The notes beneath the pieces are model-generated. The model did no database searches, had not been told where the DNA came from, and was given only the letters and a program-made list of their open reading frames with translations. Positions 11,300 to 23,749 of a DNA stretch of 64,000 nucleotides are shown in pieces (position 1 is the stretch's first letter; each line of letters begins with the position of its first letter). This DNA is from Cristatella mucedo (taxonomy: Eukaryota; Bryozoa; Phylactolaemata; Cristatellidae), in the NCBI GenBank assembly GCA_009760855.2, contig WPIO01000028.1, forward strand, positions 2,993,501-3,057,500. Reading direction: 5' to 3'. A program made the position numbers and the translations under genes.

Positions 11300-11870
11300 G
11301 TTATGTATAGTGTAATGTATCCCCGTCTGTAACTATACGAAGCCACACTAAGTGGCTGTAACGAGGGAGAGTGTTCAATGACATACTCAAACCCCGAGCT
11401 GCTCTTGGTATGCATTCGGTAGCCAACAGACTTCATCTCACCCAACAAAGAGAAAGCAAGAAGCACAGCTGAGTCAGGAGGGTAGTTGTGGTGGTGAGTA
11501 GCATGGAAGTAGCAGCTTAGGACAGCTGGAAAAAATGTGCTACAGTCGCCTGCAAAAATTTTGGAAGTGAATTCCAGAGTCTAGACCTGCAGAGCAATAG
11601 CTTCTGTCACCAACGGTCTTTAAGCAGAGGAATGGAGCAGCTAATTGGTTGTCCATACAAGGCCTGAGGGAACAAGGAGCTGAAACTTCTGCAGCAATCC
11701 AGCTCGGTTTGGTGGAGCCAAGTCGTGGTGGGCCTTGCGGGTAAGCATAAAAACTTTACTCTGTATTCGCTGATCAACCGGAAGCCATCAAAGGTCCTTC
11801 AGCACATGTGACACGTGGTCAAACCTCTGGGATTTGTTGCTGTCCCTTGAGCTCATACGAGTATTGGAGC
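11300..11870 (-). mobile_element. LINE-B copy, 5'-truncated and decayed
   Basis: The minus strand encodes decayed C-terminal coding sequence (LWWLPVDQRIQSKVF, PAVLSCYFHATHH, EMKSVGYRM) and ends in the family 3' sequence GTTACAGACGGGGATACATT. It matches the plus-strand copy at 29.4-30.7 kb. Confidence 0.78.
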
Positions 11871-13627
11871 TATCTGGACAGGGACGCATGTGGTGGGGAT
11901 ATCTAGGAGCTCACGACGGCATAACATGGAGAACATCCAGCACGAGATCGCTTTGGATGAGGCCTGCATAGGAAAAGTGCAGGTACTGCCCGAATTCAGA
12001 ATTACTGCCGGCATAAGCCGAACCGGGAAAGTGATGGGGCCTTACTCGGCTCCCTTTATCTGCTCCTTCCGGTTGTTTCTTGCAAAGTAAGCATGAGTAT
12101 AAATACAAGAGAACCGGGTTTGGGGCTCGTATTGTCCTTTGATTTAGCCCTCTAGGCCTCTATAGAAGAAATACGGTGTGACAGTCTCGGGCAATCAATG
12201 TGTTGGCAAATAGCTGACACGTCTGCTTTCTAGCCCAAGTAAATATTTGGCCTTGGTATCGCGCCATGCCTAAAGGCAACCTACGGGTGCTCTGCTGAGC
12301 ACTTCGGTAGAAAGACCTGCATAGCACTTCACCATGTGTGCGATGTTTCGTGAGCGTTTGTTTCATCTCGTTCACACATGCACACGAGATCCTGCTGTCA
12401 CACTCAACAGGATTCGTTCAGCCTCACTTACTTAAAAAGTCGCCCTGCTTCCGATCATCTGTTACGTTACATCTTTGCCTGAAGCCTTAGCCTTCACCAC
12501 TAATTTTTGCCCATTTCTTACGAGAATCGTGTGCAAATAAATGCTCGATGACTGCATTTCTCCAGCGATCACCACACTTCTTCAGTGCCATAAGCATTGC
12601 AAGTTTTTATAGAGGTGGTAGAGAAAAAGAGAAAGAACGAGAGGTCTTGATGTCCTCCGGAACTGAGCTCACAGCCTCCAATACCGAGCCGGCAGTCAAA
12701 CCAGCACACACACCTTTTGACCGACGTGCTACATGGCACAGGGTTACATTCGGCAAATTGAGTCGCAGGATTGACAGACCTAGACGGACTTGAGTAGATT
12801 TGACACGTGGAAACTGCTTTCCTATGCATAGAAGCAATGTGGAGACAATGCCACGCTGGCTCAGTCTCACCACACGTCGCAAGGTAGCATGGAGGGGATG
12901 GCAGGGCGAGGCATAGAAACGGGAGGAGAGCATAAGGGAAAGGAGGGGATGTGCTCAGCTCAATCTGCACGTACAAGTTCAGTAGAAGCTCACTGACAGA
13001 GGGCGTGTACCACTTCACTCTGACAGCTCTGTAAATATCGTAACCACGGTTCCATTATCACGTAGAGCCCTAAATTTCCTAATGCTAGCAATCTAAACTG
13101 CAAGGCTCCTCTCCATCAAAATGAGCAGCAGCAGCAAAATTTTTCCACAAGGATAGCATAAGTTTCCACTTTAACGGCTCTGTCCAGAAGCAGAGACGCC
13201 TGCCAAAACGATCGTTCTCCAACTGCATTCATTGTGTGGCTTTTCCCTTGTGCCTGCTTCATTCTTGCTCCGCCTTCATCTCCCCCAAGTGGTACAGAAG
13301 GTTATCAAACATCAAAGCCATGCTACCCTTCCTACCGAACGCATGCCCAAATAGGTCTATCCGGATAGCCACACACGACTGAGTCTCGTTCTGTCTGAGC
13401 CTGCCTGCTTCCTGTAGTGCCAATCTAAGACCTGCTCCGGGCAAAGCTCTACTACCATTTGAATAGCAGCTACTAAGCAATTGGCTCTGATGATGCTAAT
13501 GATGGCAATGTCAACAATGCCAATACAAAGAACAAATGTCTTGGCCATTATCACCATTAGGCTGTCTATGCGAAATGATCGGCATCAGAGGGGCCAAGTG
13601 ACTTCCTGCCACCGATTGCTCCCTCAT

Positions 13628-13692
13628 AAGCGCCTAGAAAGAGATTGAGTTCTCTGGGGGCGCTTTATCAAGTACATTATTATTATTATTAA
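13628..13692 (+). repeat. LINE-A tail only
   Basis: Only the hairpin (aagcgcctagaaagagattg...) and four ATT-type units, severely 5'-truncated or derived from a SINE that uses the same tail. Confidence 0.85.
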
Positions 13693-13969
13693 ACCGGATT
13701 GGGGATCTGCAGGACAGCAACTTTTGAATAGCTATTTCTGGCAGCCATTCACTGAAATAAGAGCATAACACTGAGCGATGCATTGGTTTGTTAAGATACA
13801 CAACGTGCACAGGCAACAACTGGTTATTAAGACAGCTGAACAGCTCTGCCGGTGCTGTTGCGGCTGCTGACGCGACCAACATTAGGATATCAGCTGTCAG
13901 CTGACGAAGCGTCGACCACTTGTACTGCACCAAAGAGAGAATGGCCCATCGATGTAGCCAGAGAGAGTA

Positions 13970-14085
13970 TGCTCTCTCTCTCTCTCTCTTTCCCTCCCTC
14001 TCTCTCTCTCCCTCTCTTTCTCTCTTTCTCTCTTCCTCTCTCCCTCTCTCACCCTCTCTCTTCATCTCACTCTCTCTCGTGCAAC
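13970..14085. repeat. CT-rich low-complexity block
   Basis: Interrupted CT/CCT repeats with T insertions in intron 15. Confidence 0.9.
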
Positions 14086-16286
14086 GACTGAAGCAGCATG
14101 CTACTTTAGCCCCTCAGGCTAGTGAAGAGCAAGGTATGCCCTCGTGGAAAACTTAGATGCACTTTTTCTGTGACGTAGACATCGATAAAGAGGCTGCATG
14201 ATAGTAAGGTCAATTAAAAAGTGGGTGGATATCTAGTCAATAGAGGTTCAGCTTGCATACTTAGAAAGCTGTTTGATAGGAAAAGTGGAGCACAAAAGAT
14301 GCAGACACTAAAAGCAGCCACCGGCAGCTTACTGCTGACGTCTTTCTTAATCAACTTTCATATCTGGGAGCATCAAAAGACCGAGGAAGAAAAGGGATTT
14401 GTGTGGAGCCGCCTCAAAGCCTGCTGTGTTCAGGCCATCACTGGAGCCTTAGCTCTTTAAGACAAGCTCACGAGAATACACTAGTGTCTGTTAATGTAAA
14501 GCTCAGACAACTCAGCGACCGAGGTGGTCATCTCCTAAGCTGCGCAGTGGCTGACCACCAGAGCCTCTGTATGTACAAACACAGTAGGAGTCAAGAGGCC
14601 AAGCATGCGATATGTTGAGTCGGCGTCGTGAACCATTTTTAGAGGATGGTAAAGAGATAAGCAGAAGCAAGTTGCTATGCAGCAGACAATACTCTCGGAT
14701 GACTTGATGGCTGCCTTGTTGCTTGACTACCCAGGGACTTACAAGAACAGTGTGGGCTTCTGCTGAGCTTTTATATAATGCCTAGAACAATAGCATGCCA
14801 AGAATAAAGAGAGGCCAAGCGTTGATTTTGCCAGCCTAGAGCAGGGTGCTTGGCTCCATCTCTTGCCACAGAATGCTGTGTCAAGTGGCAGAGCATACAT
14901 AATAATCACCAAACCCTTCAATAAATAAGGTTAGTGAGTCCGGGACAATTTCATAGAGTTTAGATTATTGTACTTAATACTCCTGTATAACAGATTACAT
15001 AATTACATAATAATATTACATAACTGTATGCATTAATATGGCAGGTTTATGAGTTTGCTGCCATTCGACGGCCTTGTGGATCGCTTTGTGGCCAGTTTAT
15101 GGCCCGTTGGCAGTGTTAACTGAGTGGGACAAGTTAATGGCCCTATGACATCTAGGACAGTTTTCGATGTTGAATATTGGATTTAAGAGAAGACAAGTCA
15201 AAGCTTGGGGGCAAAGCTGTCTGGCACCGAAAGCATCCAGAGTAATGCACTAATGAGTCAGAAGCCAGAGTCAAAGTTGGTGTTAGGCGAGCCGTCGAGC
15301 CCAGTGAGGGGGGCCAGGGCGAGGGCAAAGAAATATATTTTGGTACGTTCCTGTACCTGAGCTTTATTTGCTAATTGCGCATTATCTGTTAATTACTTGG
15401 TCGAAGTTGCATGTCACTTGTGCTCGAATATTACATACCCACTTATATTCCGTATCATTGGATTGCCTTGTGTGCTCTAACTTCACACAGGACGATGAAC
15501 TAGTGAGGCTTGTTCGAAGGGCAGCCATAGCAATCCAGCAGTTGGCGGCACTCTCTCTGCACTTTAAGCCCTTTGCAATATGCTACAGCTACTCCCTTCC
15601 TTCTTTTGTTTCGCATTTTGTTTAACCATCCAAAAACAGACGTTTAAAGGTCAATTAATCAGCAAATCAAGTACACGGTATTTGCAGCACAGTAAGATTC
15701 ATGGGGAAGAAACTGCAATGTTATGCAATTTCAGTTAAGCAACTCCTTTTTCTTTTCTATCGACAGTAGTAATGCTGCTTCTTCCGAAGTCTCTATGGCC
15801 CTCTGTTACTGGCCTTGACTGTGACCTTGCAGCAATAGGGTGAGCAAGTCAGTTGACTTTTTCTCCTTCCGATCTTTTGGCCATGTTGAGAGAGGCATGA
15901 TAACATTTCCAATCCGGGAGAATATTTGTATACAGAGCGAGTTTTATATCTGAGCTGATGTGCTGTGTGTTTACTAGTTTCATTAAATTTGCAGCGCACA
16001 ATCTTCAAATCGCTTGCTGGATCCTCTGTGATTTCTCTTTTTTCAAATTTTTCCATCGCACTTGATTGGCTGAAACCTAGCAGCAATAAGAATGGCGATT
16101 GAAAGCATTTGCAGGGTGCAGGGCAGCATGTCAGTGGACTATGCCATTCTTCACCGGAACTTAGGAAGCAAGGATAAACATGTGTGAGAACGCCTCCCCT
16201 TCCCTTCACTGCGAGCTTTGCCGATCGACACCGAGGCTGCTGCTGCTGCTGCTGCGGCAGCCGCGGCTGCGTGCGTTGCTGCTTAC

Positions 16287-16453
16287 CACCAGTTTGCCAA
16301 TGACCATGCTGAGCATGAAGAATGGCACGCACGTCCAGCCGGCAACGAGCATGCAGTTCCACATGGACTCTATCCACTCTCCGCAGAGCACTCGGAAGAC
16401 AATCATGAATGAGTGGAAGAAATCCTTAAAGCTCCACCGCGGGACAACGCCGC
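16287..16453 (-). CDS. para: Nav coding exon 15: DII pore and most of S6
   Basis: A 167-nt exon (phase 1 to 0) between acceptor TTCGGCTTAG and donor CTGGTG|GTAAGC. It encodes [19 protein letters not shown], the filter segment [12 protein letters not shown] (Glu of the DEKA ring and the outer Glu both present) and S6 [12 protein letters not shown]. The residue before the conserved Leu-Val-Val is Lys (codon AAA, plus-strand 16293-16295) instead of the nearly invariant Asn of IGNLVV. The intron to exon 14 is only 137 nt. The following intron splits S6 exactly at LV|VLNLF. Confidence 0.96.
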
Positions 16454-16590
16454 CTAAGCCGAAGGCATGCACCAGACGTTAGCCATGCGAGCAGAGGCCA
16501 CGTAGCAGCCAGAGCGCAGCAGTGGAGGCCGCTGTCGCTGCGGCGGATTTCTCCAGCCGGCAGACCGTCAGGTCTGCCGTGCTCACTCAC

Positions 16591-16774
16591 CGTCGAATCG
16601 ATCCTTGTGCTGGATATACTTCTCGCCAAACAGCTGGTTGCCAACAATGGCAAAAATGAAGATGACGATGCCGAGGATGAACGTCAGGTTGGCCAGTGCA
16701 CTCAGGGTCCGTCCGATGATGCCGAGCAGGAGGTTCAGCGTTGGCCACGACTTGGCAAGCTTGAGAACTCGGAG
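16591..16774 (-). CDS. para: Nav coding exon 14: rest of DII-S4, S4-S5 linker and S5
   Basis: A 184-nt exon from acceptor CTGTCTCCAG to donor GACG|GTGAGT (phase 0 to 1). It encodes [20 protein letters not shown], then [14 protein letters not shown] and S5 ([18 protein letters not shown]). The S4-S5 position occupied by Met in insects (GRTMGALGNLTF, the super-kdr site) is Leu here. The Thr of NLTF is kept. IVGNQLFG has Asn where para and vertebrates have Met (VMGMQLFG). Confidence 0.96.
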
Positions 16775-17965
16775 CTGGAGACAGGACGGACGCGCCGCAC
16801 GACAAGCTGGATTGCAATCGGCACTGCTCGGCCAACGTGCATAGTCGATTCAGACAGAGCACGTCTGTATGGTGCACATGCATACAGCCCCTGTGCGACG
16901 ACAGCAGACCAGTCGATTTGGCTGGGCCGGGTAAAATTTCGTCGGGTGCATTTTCCACAGTGGATGGGGGGCACCTACTTTTTCTGCATACTCACCATCT
17001 GTCTTTAAGTGCTGGGCCCAGTATTCATTAGTGGTGCACGGCACACCAGTCAGCGAATATAGCAAGGTGTCGACTTAAACTTTAAATTGGAACTCGTTTG
17101 TAATCAGTGCTGGTCAAAGTTCTCTCGCAAAGCGGGCTTGCAAGAACCGAATCATTACTTGCTACAGATACATAAACGAGGCTTTATTGACGGTAAGAAA
17201 AATTGGCCCAAGTATTTGCCCACAGTAGCAACCAGCCTGTTGAGACGCTCGGATTTCGGGATGAGCTTGGCTTGGCCTATGTTGGATGATCAGAGTGCAC
17301 AGTTTCGTCACATCAAATGGCTAAAATGTCGCTCGGTTGAGTGATTCGGATGAGATGAAAGACACATGCCGACATGACAAGACTGATGCGCTCCTGCACT
17401 GAAGTTCTATTGATACAGCAGCCACTTTGAGGACTCCGGCTTCGACCCAGTCTATAAATCGTACTTTTCTTAAAACTAGAAATAGCCGAACGAATTGAAG
17501 GGCCGGCAGCTTAAATAGCTGCTCTCTTTTCCACAGAGAGCAGGCTGTGCATATGTTAACCAACTGCAATCGGTTTGTGCAGCTGTGGACGCAGTCTTTG
17601 CTGTTTCAACATCGTGGGCGCATAAATCAGACCAAGTACGAATGCTATGCCGGCCAGAGAGGGACGGAGACGGTAAAAAATTTTTTTTTATTGCACCAGG
17701 TGTTCAAATAAAACAGCCAGCCAACTCCGTCCAAAGCATTGGTTAGATAAAGAGCTAAGGTGCCGAAAACGTTATAGTCGATTGAGTCTTGGACAGCCCA
17801 CAAGTCATGGCAGTGAGGGAAATCAACATTGGGTCGTACAGCTGCAGTTTGGTTAGGACCGTGGCTTGTGTGCACTTCAATGGTCTCTGCGAGGCCAGAA
17901 GCCATAAGCGACTGCGAGCCGAAAGCTTTAGCAGTCACGACCTGCTGAGTCGTAAAGCCAGCCGA

Positions 17966-17990
17966 CCCCCCCCCCCCCCCCCCCCCCCCC
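17966..17990. repeat. C25 homopolymer
   Basis: Uninterrupted run of 25 cytosines on the plus strand (G25 in transcript sense). Confidence 0.97.
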
Positions 17991-18369
17991 GCCCCCACCA
18001 TTCCATTCCATTCCGCTCAGCCGAGGATAGAACTAATCAAGCCAGTGATCCCTCTCCTTAGATTGACATGATTACTGTACTGACCTGGTTGGAAAGGAAT
18101 GAGTTTGACCAGACGATTCCTGCAGAAGGAATTCGTTTGACGTTTTCGACGCTTGAACGTAGCACCTGCCCTTCGTCTTCTAATCCCCTCCTGCAGGCTC
18201 TAGCTAGCCACCTACCGCACGTGACCCTGCCGACGTGTCCAATACGGCTACCCTACCACTTGCATGCCTGCCAGACGAAGAGGTCATCTCTGTTAACCTA
18301 GTCAAAGCTGATCAACGGTCGAAAGCAGTGGCATTTTTCAGTTCAGCCAAGCATAAATAATCTAGAATC

Positions 18370-18465
18370 CTCGTCAAGTGCAGCAAATGTAAAGCGCCTA
18401 GAAAGAGATTGAGTTCTCTGAGGGCATTATATCCGGTGCGGTATTCTTATTATTATTATTAAGTG
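18370..18465 (+). repeat. LINE-A tail only
   Basis: gcagcaaatgtaaagcgcct, the hairpin with a damaged 3' arm (ggcattatatccgg) and a TTA-repeat tail. Confidence 0.85.
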
Positions 18466-21400
18466 CCTATGCTAGCATGCAGGTTACCTAACAAATATAC
18501 CTCAACTTGGACAAGTCTCTCAGATCTGCTCAGCTAGCAACAGCAACAGGAGCTGCTGCTTCTGCTTCTCTGCTGCTGCTATTTTGTTGGGTAAATAAGC
18601 ACAAAAGCAACAGCAGCTCTTTAAAATAGACTGCAGACCTGTGCTTGGATCTGTAGCTTGAAAAAGGCTGCATCTACGTCAGGAACAGAATGCCTGTGAC
18701 TCAGTTTCCAAGTACAGAAGACCTCTTTAGCAACTACACAAGAGAATGGCATCGGTAACCGTAAACATTTGGTTGGCAACCCTGTTAGGTCAGAATTAAA
18801 CATGAACTATCCAATCGATTTGGCTTGAGATACGGGCTAAGACACTAGAGTGGCATGTCTGATTGCATGCAGCGCCTAGCTTAGAGCTGAGAGAAATTCG
18901 ATAAGCATGGCAGTAAACTAAATTTCTCTGTAAGCAAGTCGTAACCTTAAAGAGTTGCATGATCACTGCCGTGCCGATCAACAGAATGGAAACGGTGGAT
19001 AAAAGCAGGGCGGCACCATCGAAGGGGTTATACTTTATCGTAACTTAAGTTCAGATGTTAGCATTGAGCTTGCATTTCGAGCAATCGATTTCAGACTGCA
19101 CGTTAATGACATCAACAGGCACAGCTCAGTGACAGCTAGGGCATTAAACCTGTGTCGCTGGCCAGAATAAGTTGCTCTGCCACTGCTGCTGCACAGACGA
19201 AGCAGAGTTACAATTATATCCCAAATTTTTACTGCCACTCGTTGCTGACAGTCTTTTACTGGAGTGAATAGGCAGCACATTAAATGCAGCCAAACTAGAG
19301 TATCCACTCGGCCACTCACAACCTAATGCTCATAGCCATGGCAATATTCTGACGAGTCACATGTAGCAAGGCTAGCAGGTGAGAAAAAGGTGTCAAGGAA
19401 CGCCAGGGCTAGCCACTGATCGAACTCGCCACTCTCTTGCAACTCAAGTCGCTTGGCCTGCTACAGGCTTGACATGTGAGCAAAGTCCGGGCGCCTACAG
19501 CAGCTCTATGTACCATGCCTAGCAGGAGGAACGACCTGCATCGGGACTCGGCGTTCGCAAAATTGGCATTCCTGCTCGGTCTGCATATACTGAGCAGCAT
19601 TGGCATTGAACTTGAACAGAACCTGACTGGGTGCAACTGTCGTTCTGTTCTAGGCCGAGCAACACTAGGCGAAAGAGGGGTTCACCAGCATCGTTTACTT
19701 GCACGATGCACTAGCGCTGGTATACATCAGGAAAGACCGGGGAGCAGCGATTGGGCAACAGCCCGAAGCTCATGGGATATTTGCAGTTAGACTGAGGTCT
19801 TCGTCCACAAAATGTAGTCGATTCATTTCAAAATCTTAAATTCTCCTAAACTTGGCAGCCTCCATTGCATTCACACTTGGGCTCACTCAACGCATGAGTG
19901 CACCTGCCTCTGCTCGGCACACGGCGATTTAGCATTAGCCATAATTCTCGCCGTGCAGCCTCGAAAGTGCAGGCCGAGTCTGAGCGCGAGAGAGAGCTGC
20001 ATGAGATCTGCTATGGCCATAGGGACCGATCTGGCACTGCTCGAGGTCACCAGCAGCAGGCGTCGAAAGCAGAGACATGAGATTCCGGCGCAGGAAGCCG
20101 TGCCCTTGCTTCTCAAGGTGAATTGCTCATCAGCAGTGTGTCTTACATCCCTGATCATAATATCAAATGATCAAGCAAACGAGCTCTCTCAGTGCGAATG
20201 GATGAATGGCTCGGAATCAGTCAATCAAGTGAGTATCACTTCGCAGACCTGCCAACCTACAATAAGCTGTGCTGACAGGCACCGGCAGAATTGATCAGTG
20301 TGCCCTCGGATAAACACGGTCAGACACCGCGATAATGAGTAGTGTAGGCAACATATTCCTAACTCTGCATGTAGTGGCCGACTTCAGCAAAACGAGTATT
20401 CATCTTTTTCGGCCCCTTGCCTGGTGAGCCTACTTTAAGGAGTGAGCTTCTGTGCTTACCCATAATCAATCTATCTATGCACTGCCTAGGTTAATTTCTA
20501 TCCAGGCGATGCTTTTTTACATTAATGCATTTTCGGTGAACAAATAGACAAATAGCTCCTCAAGCAGGATTCATGCTCAGCATTTTAAATATTAAAACGA
20601 GAAAGTCTGTCCATCCTTCCTGCACAAGGCAGGATGACAACTAGTACTTCCGGGAGTGGCATGTAAAACACGTCTTTGACTTAGCAAAGGTGTCCACAGG
20701 AAGTGAGTTCTAGTTTTAAACAAATCAGGTAATGACAGCACATGCACGAGGTAGAAAAATTCACGTACAGCTCCAATAGAAAAAATTATATATTCCTAGG
20801 ACAATATAGATATTTCAATTTAAGCTTAATTCTGTGCCAAAAACCTATCTCTATCCATTTTTAGTAAGCTTGCTCTCAGTTTTTGCCCTAGCTAATTTTC
20901 TTGACTTCGGTGCACTCGCCGAGGTGGGCAAAAGAACGCTGACTAGGCGTCAACTAAGCGCCACACCCAACTAATAAAGAGCGAAGTACTTCGGCAGCTA
21001 GCTTTATTCAACCGAGTCACCTTTCACATTCACATTCAACACATTCAACAGCCACCTCGCGAATCTCATTGCTTCCGTAAACTACGGTCATCCAGCTTGA
21101 CAACTTTGCGGGGGAGCCGGTTCATAGTCTTTTCAGCCCACGATGAATTCTGGTTGCTGGTGCTTAGGGTTAGCTGCTCGGCAGGTGACTAGCGCGGTCG
21201 CGCACAAGACGATGGCAGCGGCACTACCCGTCGGCTTCATCGACTGCATCTTAATGGCCGGCATATGACACGGGGTGGAAGCAAACGCTGCTTGCCACTG
21301 TCTGATAGCGGCTGGCTCTTTCAGTCCCCTTCGGTCAGATCCTGGCGACTCTGCCACGATCTGATTCGAGCGGCTGCTCCATGGCTGGCAGCAAGCTCCT

Positions 21401-21798
21401 TTGAAGCGATCGAGATCGAGATCTCGGATCGAGACTGCCAGGCTGCCAACGAGGCTGTCAGCGCCTGACAAGCCAATGCCCGGATGAAACCATTGCAGGC
21501 CTCTACACCAGCCACAGACTCGGTGCTCACTACCCTCTGCTTGGGTGGTGCGCATGCGATGTCACATGGGACATGCATCACGTGGTCCTGAATCACTGAT
21601 TCTGCGATTGAGCTACCGAGAGCCAATTTTTAGCAGGAGGGTACACTGCTGCATCCAGCCTGACTTCCGGCCTCCCAGATACGCTGGTTTAGCCTTTACT
21701 GCTTGCAGACAGCAGGATAGCGCAAGTTTGCAATGCTCAAATTTGCTAGGGGACAAGCGAGCATGGTGGGCACTGCCCTGACTCGGCGAGACCACATT

Positions 21799-21885
21799 AA
21801 TAATAATAAGAATGCACTTGATAAAGCGCCCTCAGAGAACTCAATCTCTTCCTAGGCGCTTTACATTTGCTGCAAAGGGAACCTT
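21799..21885 (-). repeat. LINE-A tail only
   Basis: Reverse-complement ATT tail, intact hairpin and about 15 nt more, then unrelated sequence. Confidence 0.85.
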
Positions 21886-22504
21886 GACTAGCTGCCCTGA
21901 AGAGAACATGACTTGACTTGAGAAGTTGAGAAGCGGAGACAAAAAGGCTCCTCCTTTGGCCCAGCTAATGTCTATTGGCCGGGCCAGCCAGCCGGATGAT
22001 GTGTCAACTGCTGAATCCCTCGCGCACACTACCAGCGCACGTGCCCATGCCCATGAAGCTGCCACCGAACGATGCTTCTGCCGGACGGCGCTCGCGTGCA
22101 CTAATGCACACTGGCGAATGCGTCACCGAGGAGCACTCTACCCGGCAAGGTAGTTGGAGCTGGCAGGCAAAGGTCAGCAAAAGACCGACGCATTCATCCC
22201 AGCAGAGGCCTACGTCCCAGCATTCCCGGCAGAATCCGTGGCGTCTGCTTGCCCTTCGTCGCATTCCTGCTCGGCCGTGCTCAGCCGGAGAGCGGCAGCA
22301 GCACGAGATCGGCCGGTGCACGGAAACGGCCATTTGCTGCAATGCTTTCTACGCTGCTGTCAGTTCATGACGGCGTGACACAGAGAGTGCTCACTCCCAG
22401 ACAAGCAGTGCTAAGCCGCAAGATATGCTCGCAGGGCTTGCTCCGTCTGCTAAATCTGGCAACCGTGCGTGCGGCCTGCGCGGGCAACCTTGCGCTTAGC
22501 TCAC

Positions 22505-22678
22505 CAGCCTGAAAGATCGCAGCACCGACAGACCGCTGACACCGTCGAGACCGAACTCGATTAAGCTAAGAGCCACGATGAAGAAGTCGAAGCTGTTCCA
22601 CGCCTCCTTAAAGTACTTTCCCGGACCGAAGGCCAGCAGCTTGCCGACGCATTCGAAAGTGAAGATGCCCGTGAAGAA
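22505..22678 (-). CDS. para: Nav coding exon 13: DII S2-S3 and first half of S4
   Basis: A 174-nt phase-0 exon (the same length as the vertebrate exon I recall) between acceptor CTCCGCTGCAG and donor CTG|GTGAGC. It encodes S2 ([18 protein letters not shown]), S3 ([19 protein letters not shown]) and the start of S4 ([10 protein letters not shown]). A pure GA tract in transcript sense begins only 35 nt upstream of the exon. Confidence 0.96.
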
Positions 22679-22710
22679 CTGCAGCGGAGAGCAGAAATGT
22701 AGGCACCACC

Positions 22711-22882
<172 letters not shown>

Positions 22883-23749
22883 CTTGCTGATGCAACACAA
22901 AATCTTTAGCAGCTCAAATCGCTTGCAGCAGCTTGCCGCACTCGCATCAGCGCTCTCGAGCGCGTGCGAGCATTCACCTGCTAGGTCGTACTCTTTCGCA
23001 CCTATACATTGAGTGAGGGCGTGCATGATGATGCATGAGCTGTGCATACGCCCATGCAGGCACGTGCATTCGGTGTTCCGATCAAATTCGACAAAAGTTT
23101 TGCTTCTAAACACGTACCTTCCTTCGAATGTGAATTTGCTGCCCTAATGCTGGGCATCGCTTCAACCGCAAAAGAAACAAGACAAAGTCTACTTTCTTGT
23201 CGACCTCCTCCTCAATGGTGAAATGCAGCAGTACGACGCTAGCTGATGATCTTGACAGATTGGCTCCTGTGACTAAGCACACTGCACACCATCTCCAAGC
23301 TGGCAACTGGCTTACTACATTCTTTAATGTAGCCAGGACTGCTAAACAGTAGCTTGAGAAATACTAAATATCAGGATTTAACATCCATCCACTAGTATGC
23401 CAGGCCTGTTGTGACCATACCAATCCATCTTAGCTTAGGCCAAGTGTAAATTTCATAAAAGAAAATATTGGAATCACATATATCGCATATATTAGTATTC
23501 AGCTTCTGAGATTTATAGGTTCCTTACTGCCCTACATAACTAACAGAGTAAATATGTCCTTAGCCTCATGTCTACTCCCTGCATCTTTCAGAAAATACTC
23601 TTGGTAGACCTCGCGTTAAGAGTGCAACACCAGACCAGTAGAAGGGAGGTCACTTCCCCACTCCACACTGCCATTTCTGTCAAATACACGGGAACAAGTA
23701 CTAGCAGACCTCCTAAAATCTTACATCAAAACTTCAAACCTAGTATGTA

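Larger units (their letters stand above)
6427..16286 (-). other. Nav intron 15, 9.86 kb
   Basis: A long intron splitting DII-S6. It contains an ATA microsatellite (6442-6472), LINE-A copies (8030-10015), a SINE-2 (about 10240-10412), a LINE-B copy (about 11300-11870), a LINE-A tail (13628-13692) and a CT-rich block (13970-14085). In 6480-7950, 11900-13600 and 14100-16280 I see nothing beyond short low-complexity words. Confidence 0.7.
16775..22504 (-). other. Nav intron 13, 5.7 kb
   Basis: Contains a C25 run (17966-17990), a LINE-A tail at 18370-18465 and another at 21799-21885. No gene or further repeat was recognised in 18.5-21.8 kb. The higher GC at 21.1-22.4 kb produces long but meaningless ORFs. 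Confidence 0.65.

Noticed and set aside
20940-22400. Several 80-140 codon ORFs in intron 13
   Set aside because: Overlapping on both strands with no motif and no splice logic; a consequence of local GC content.
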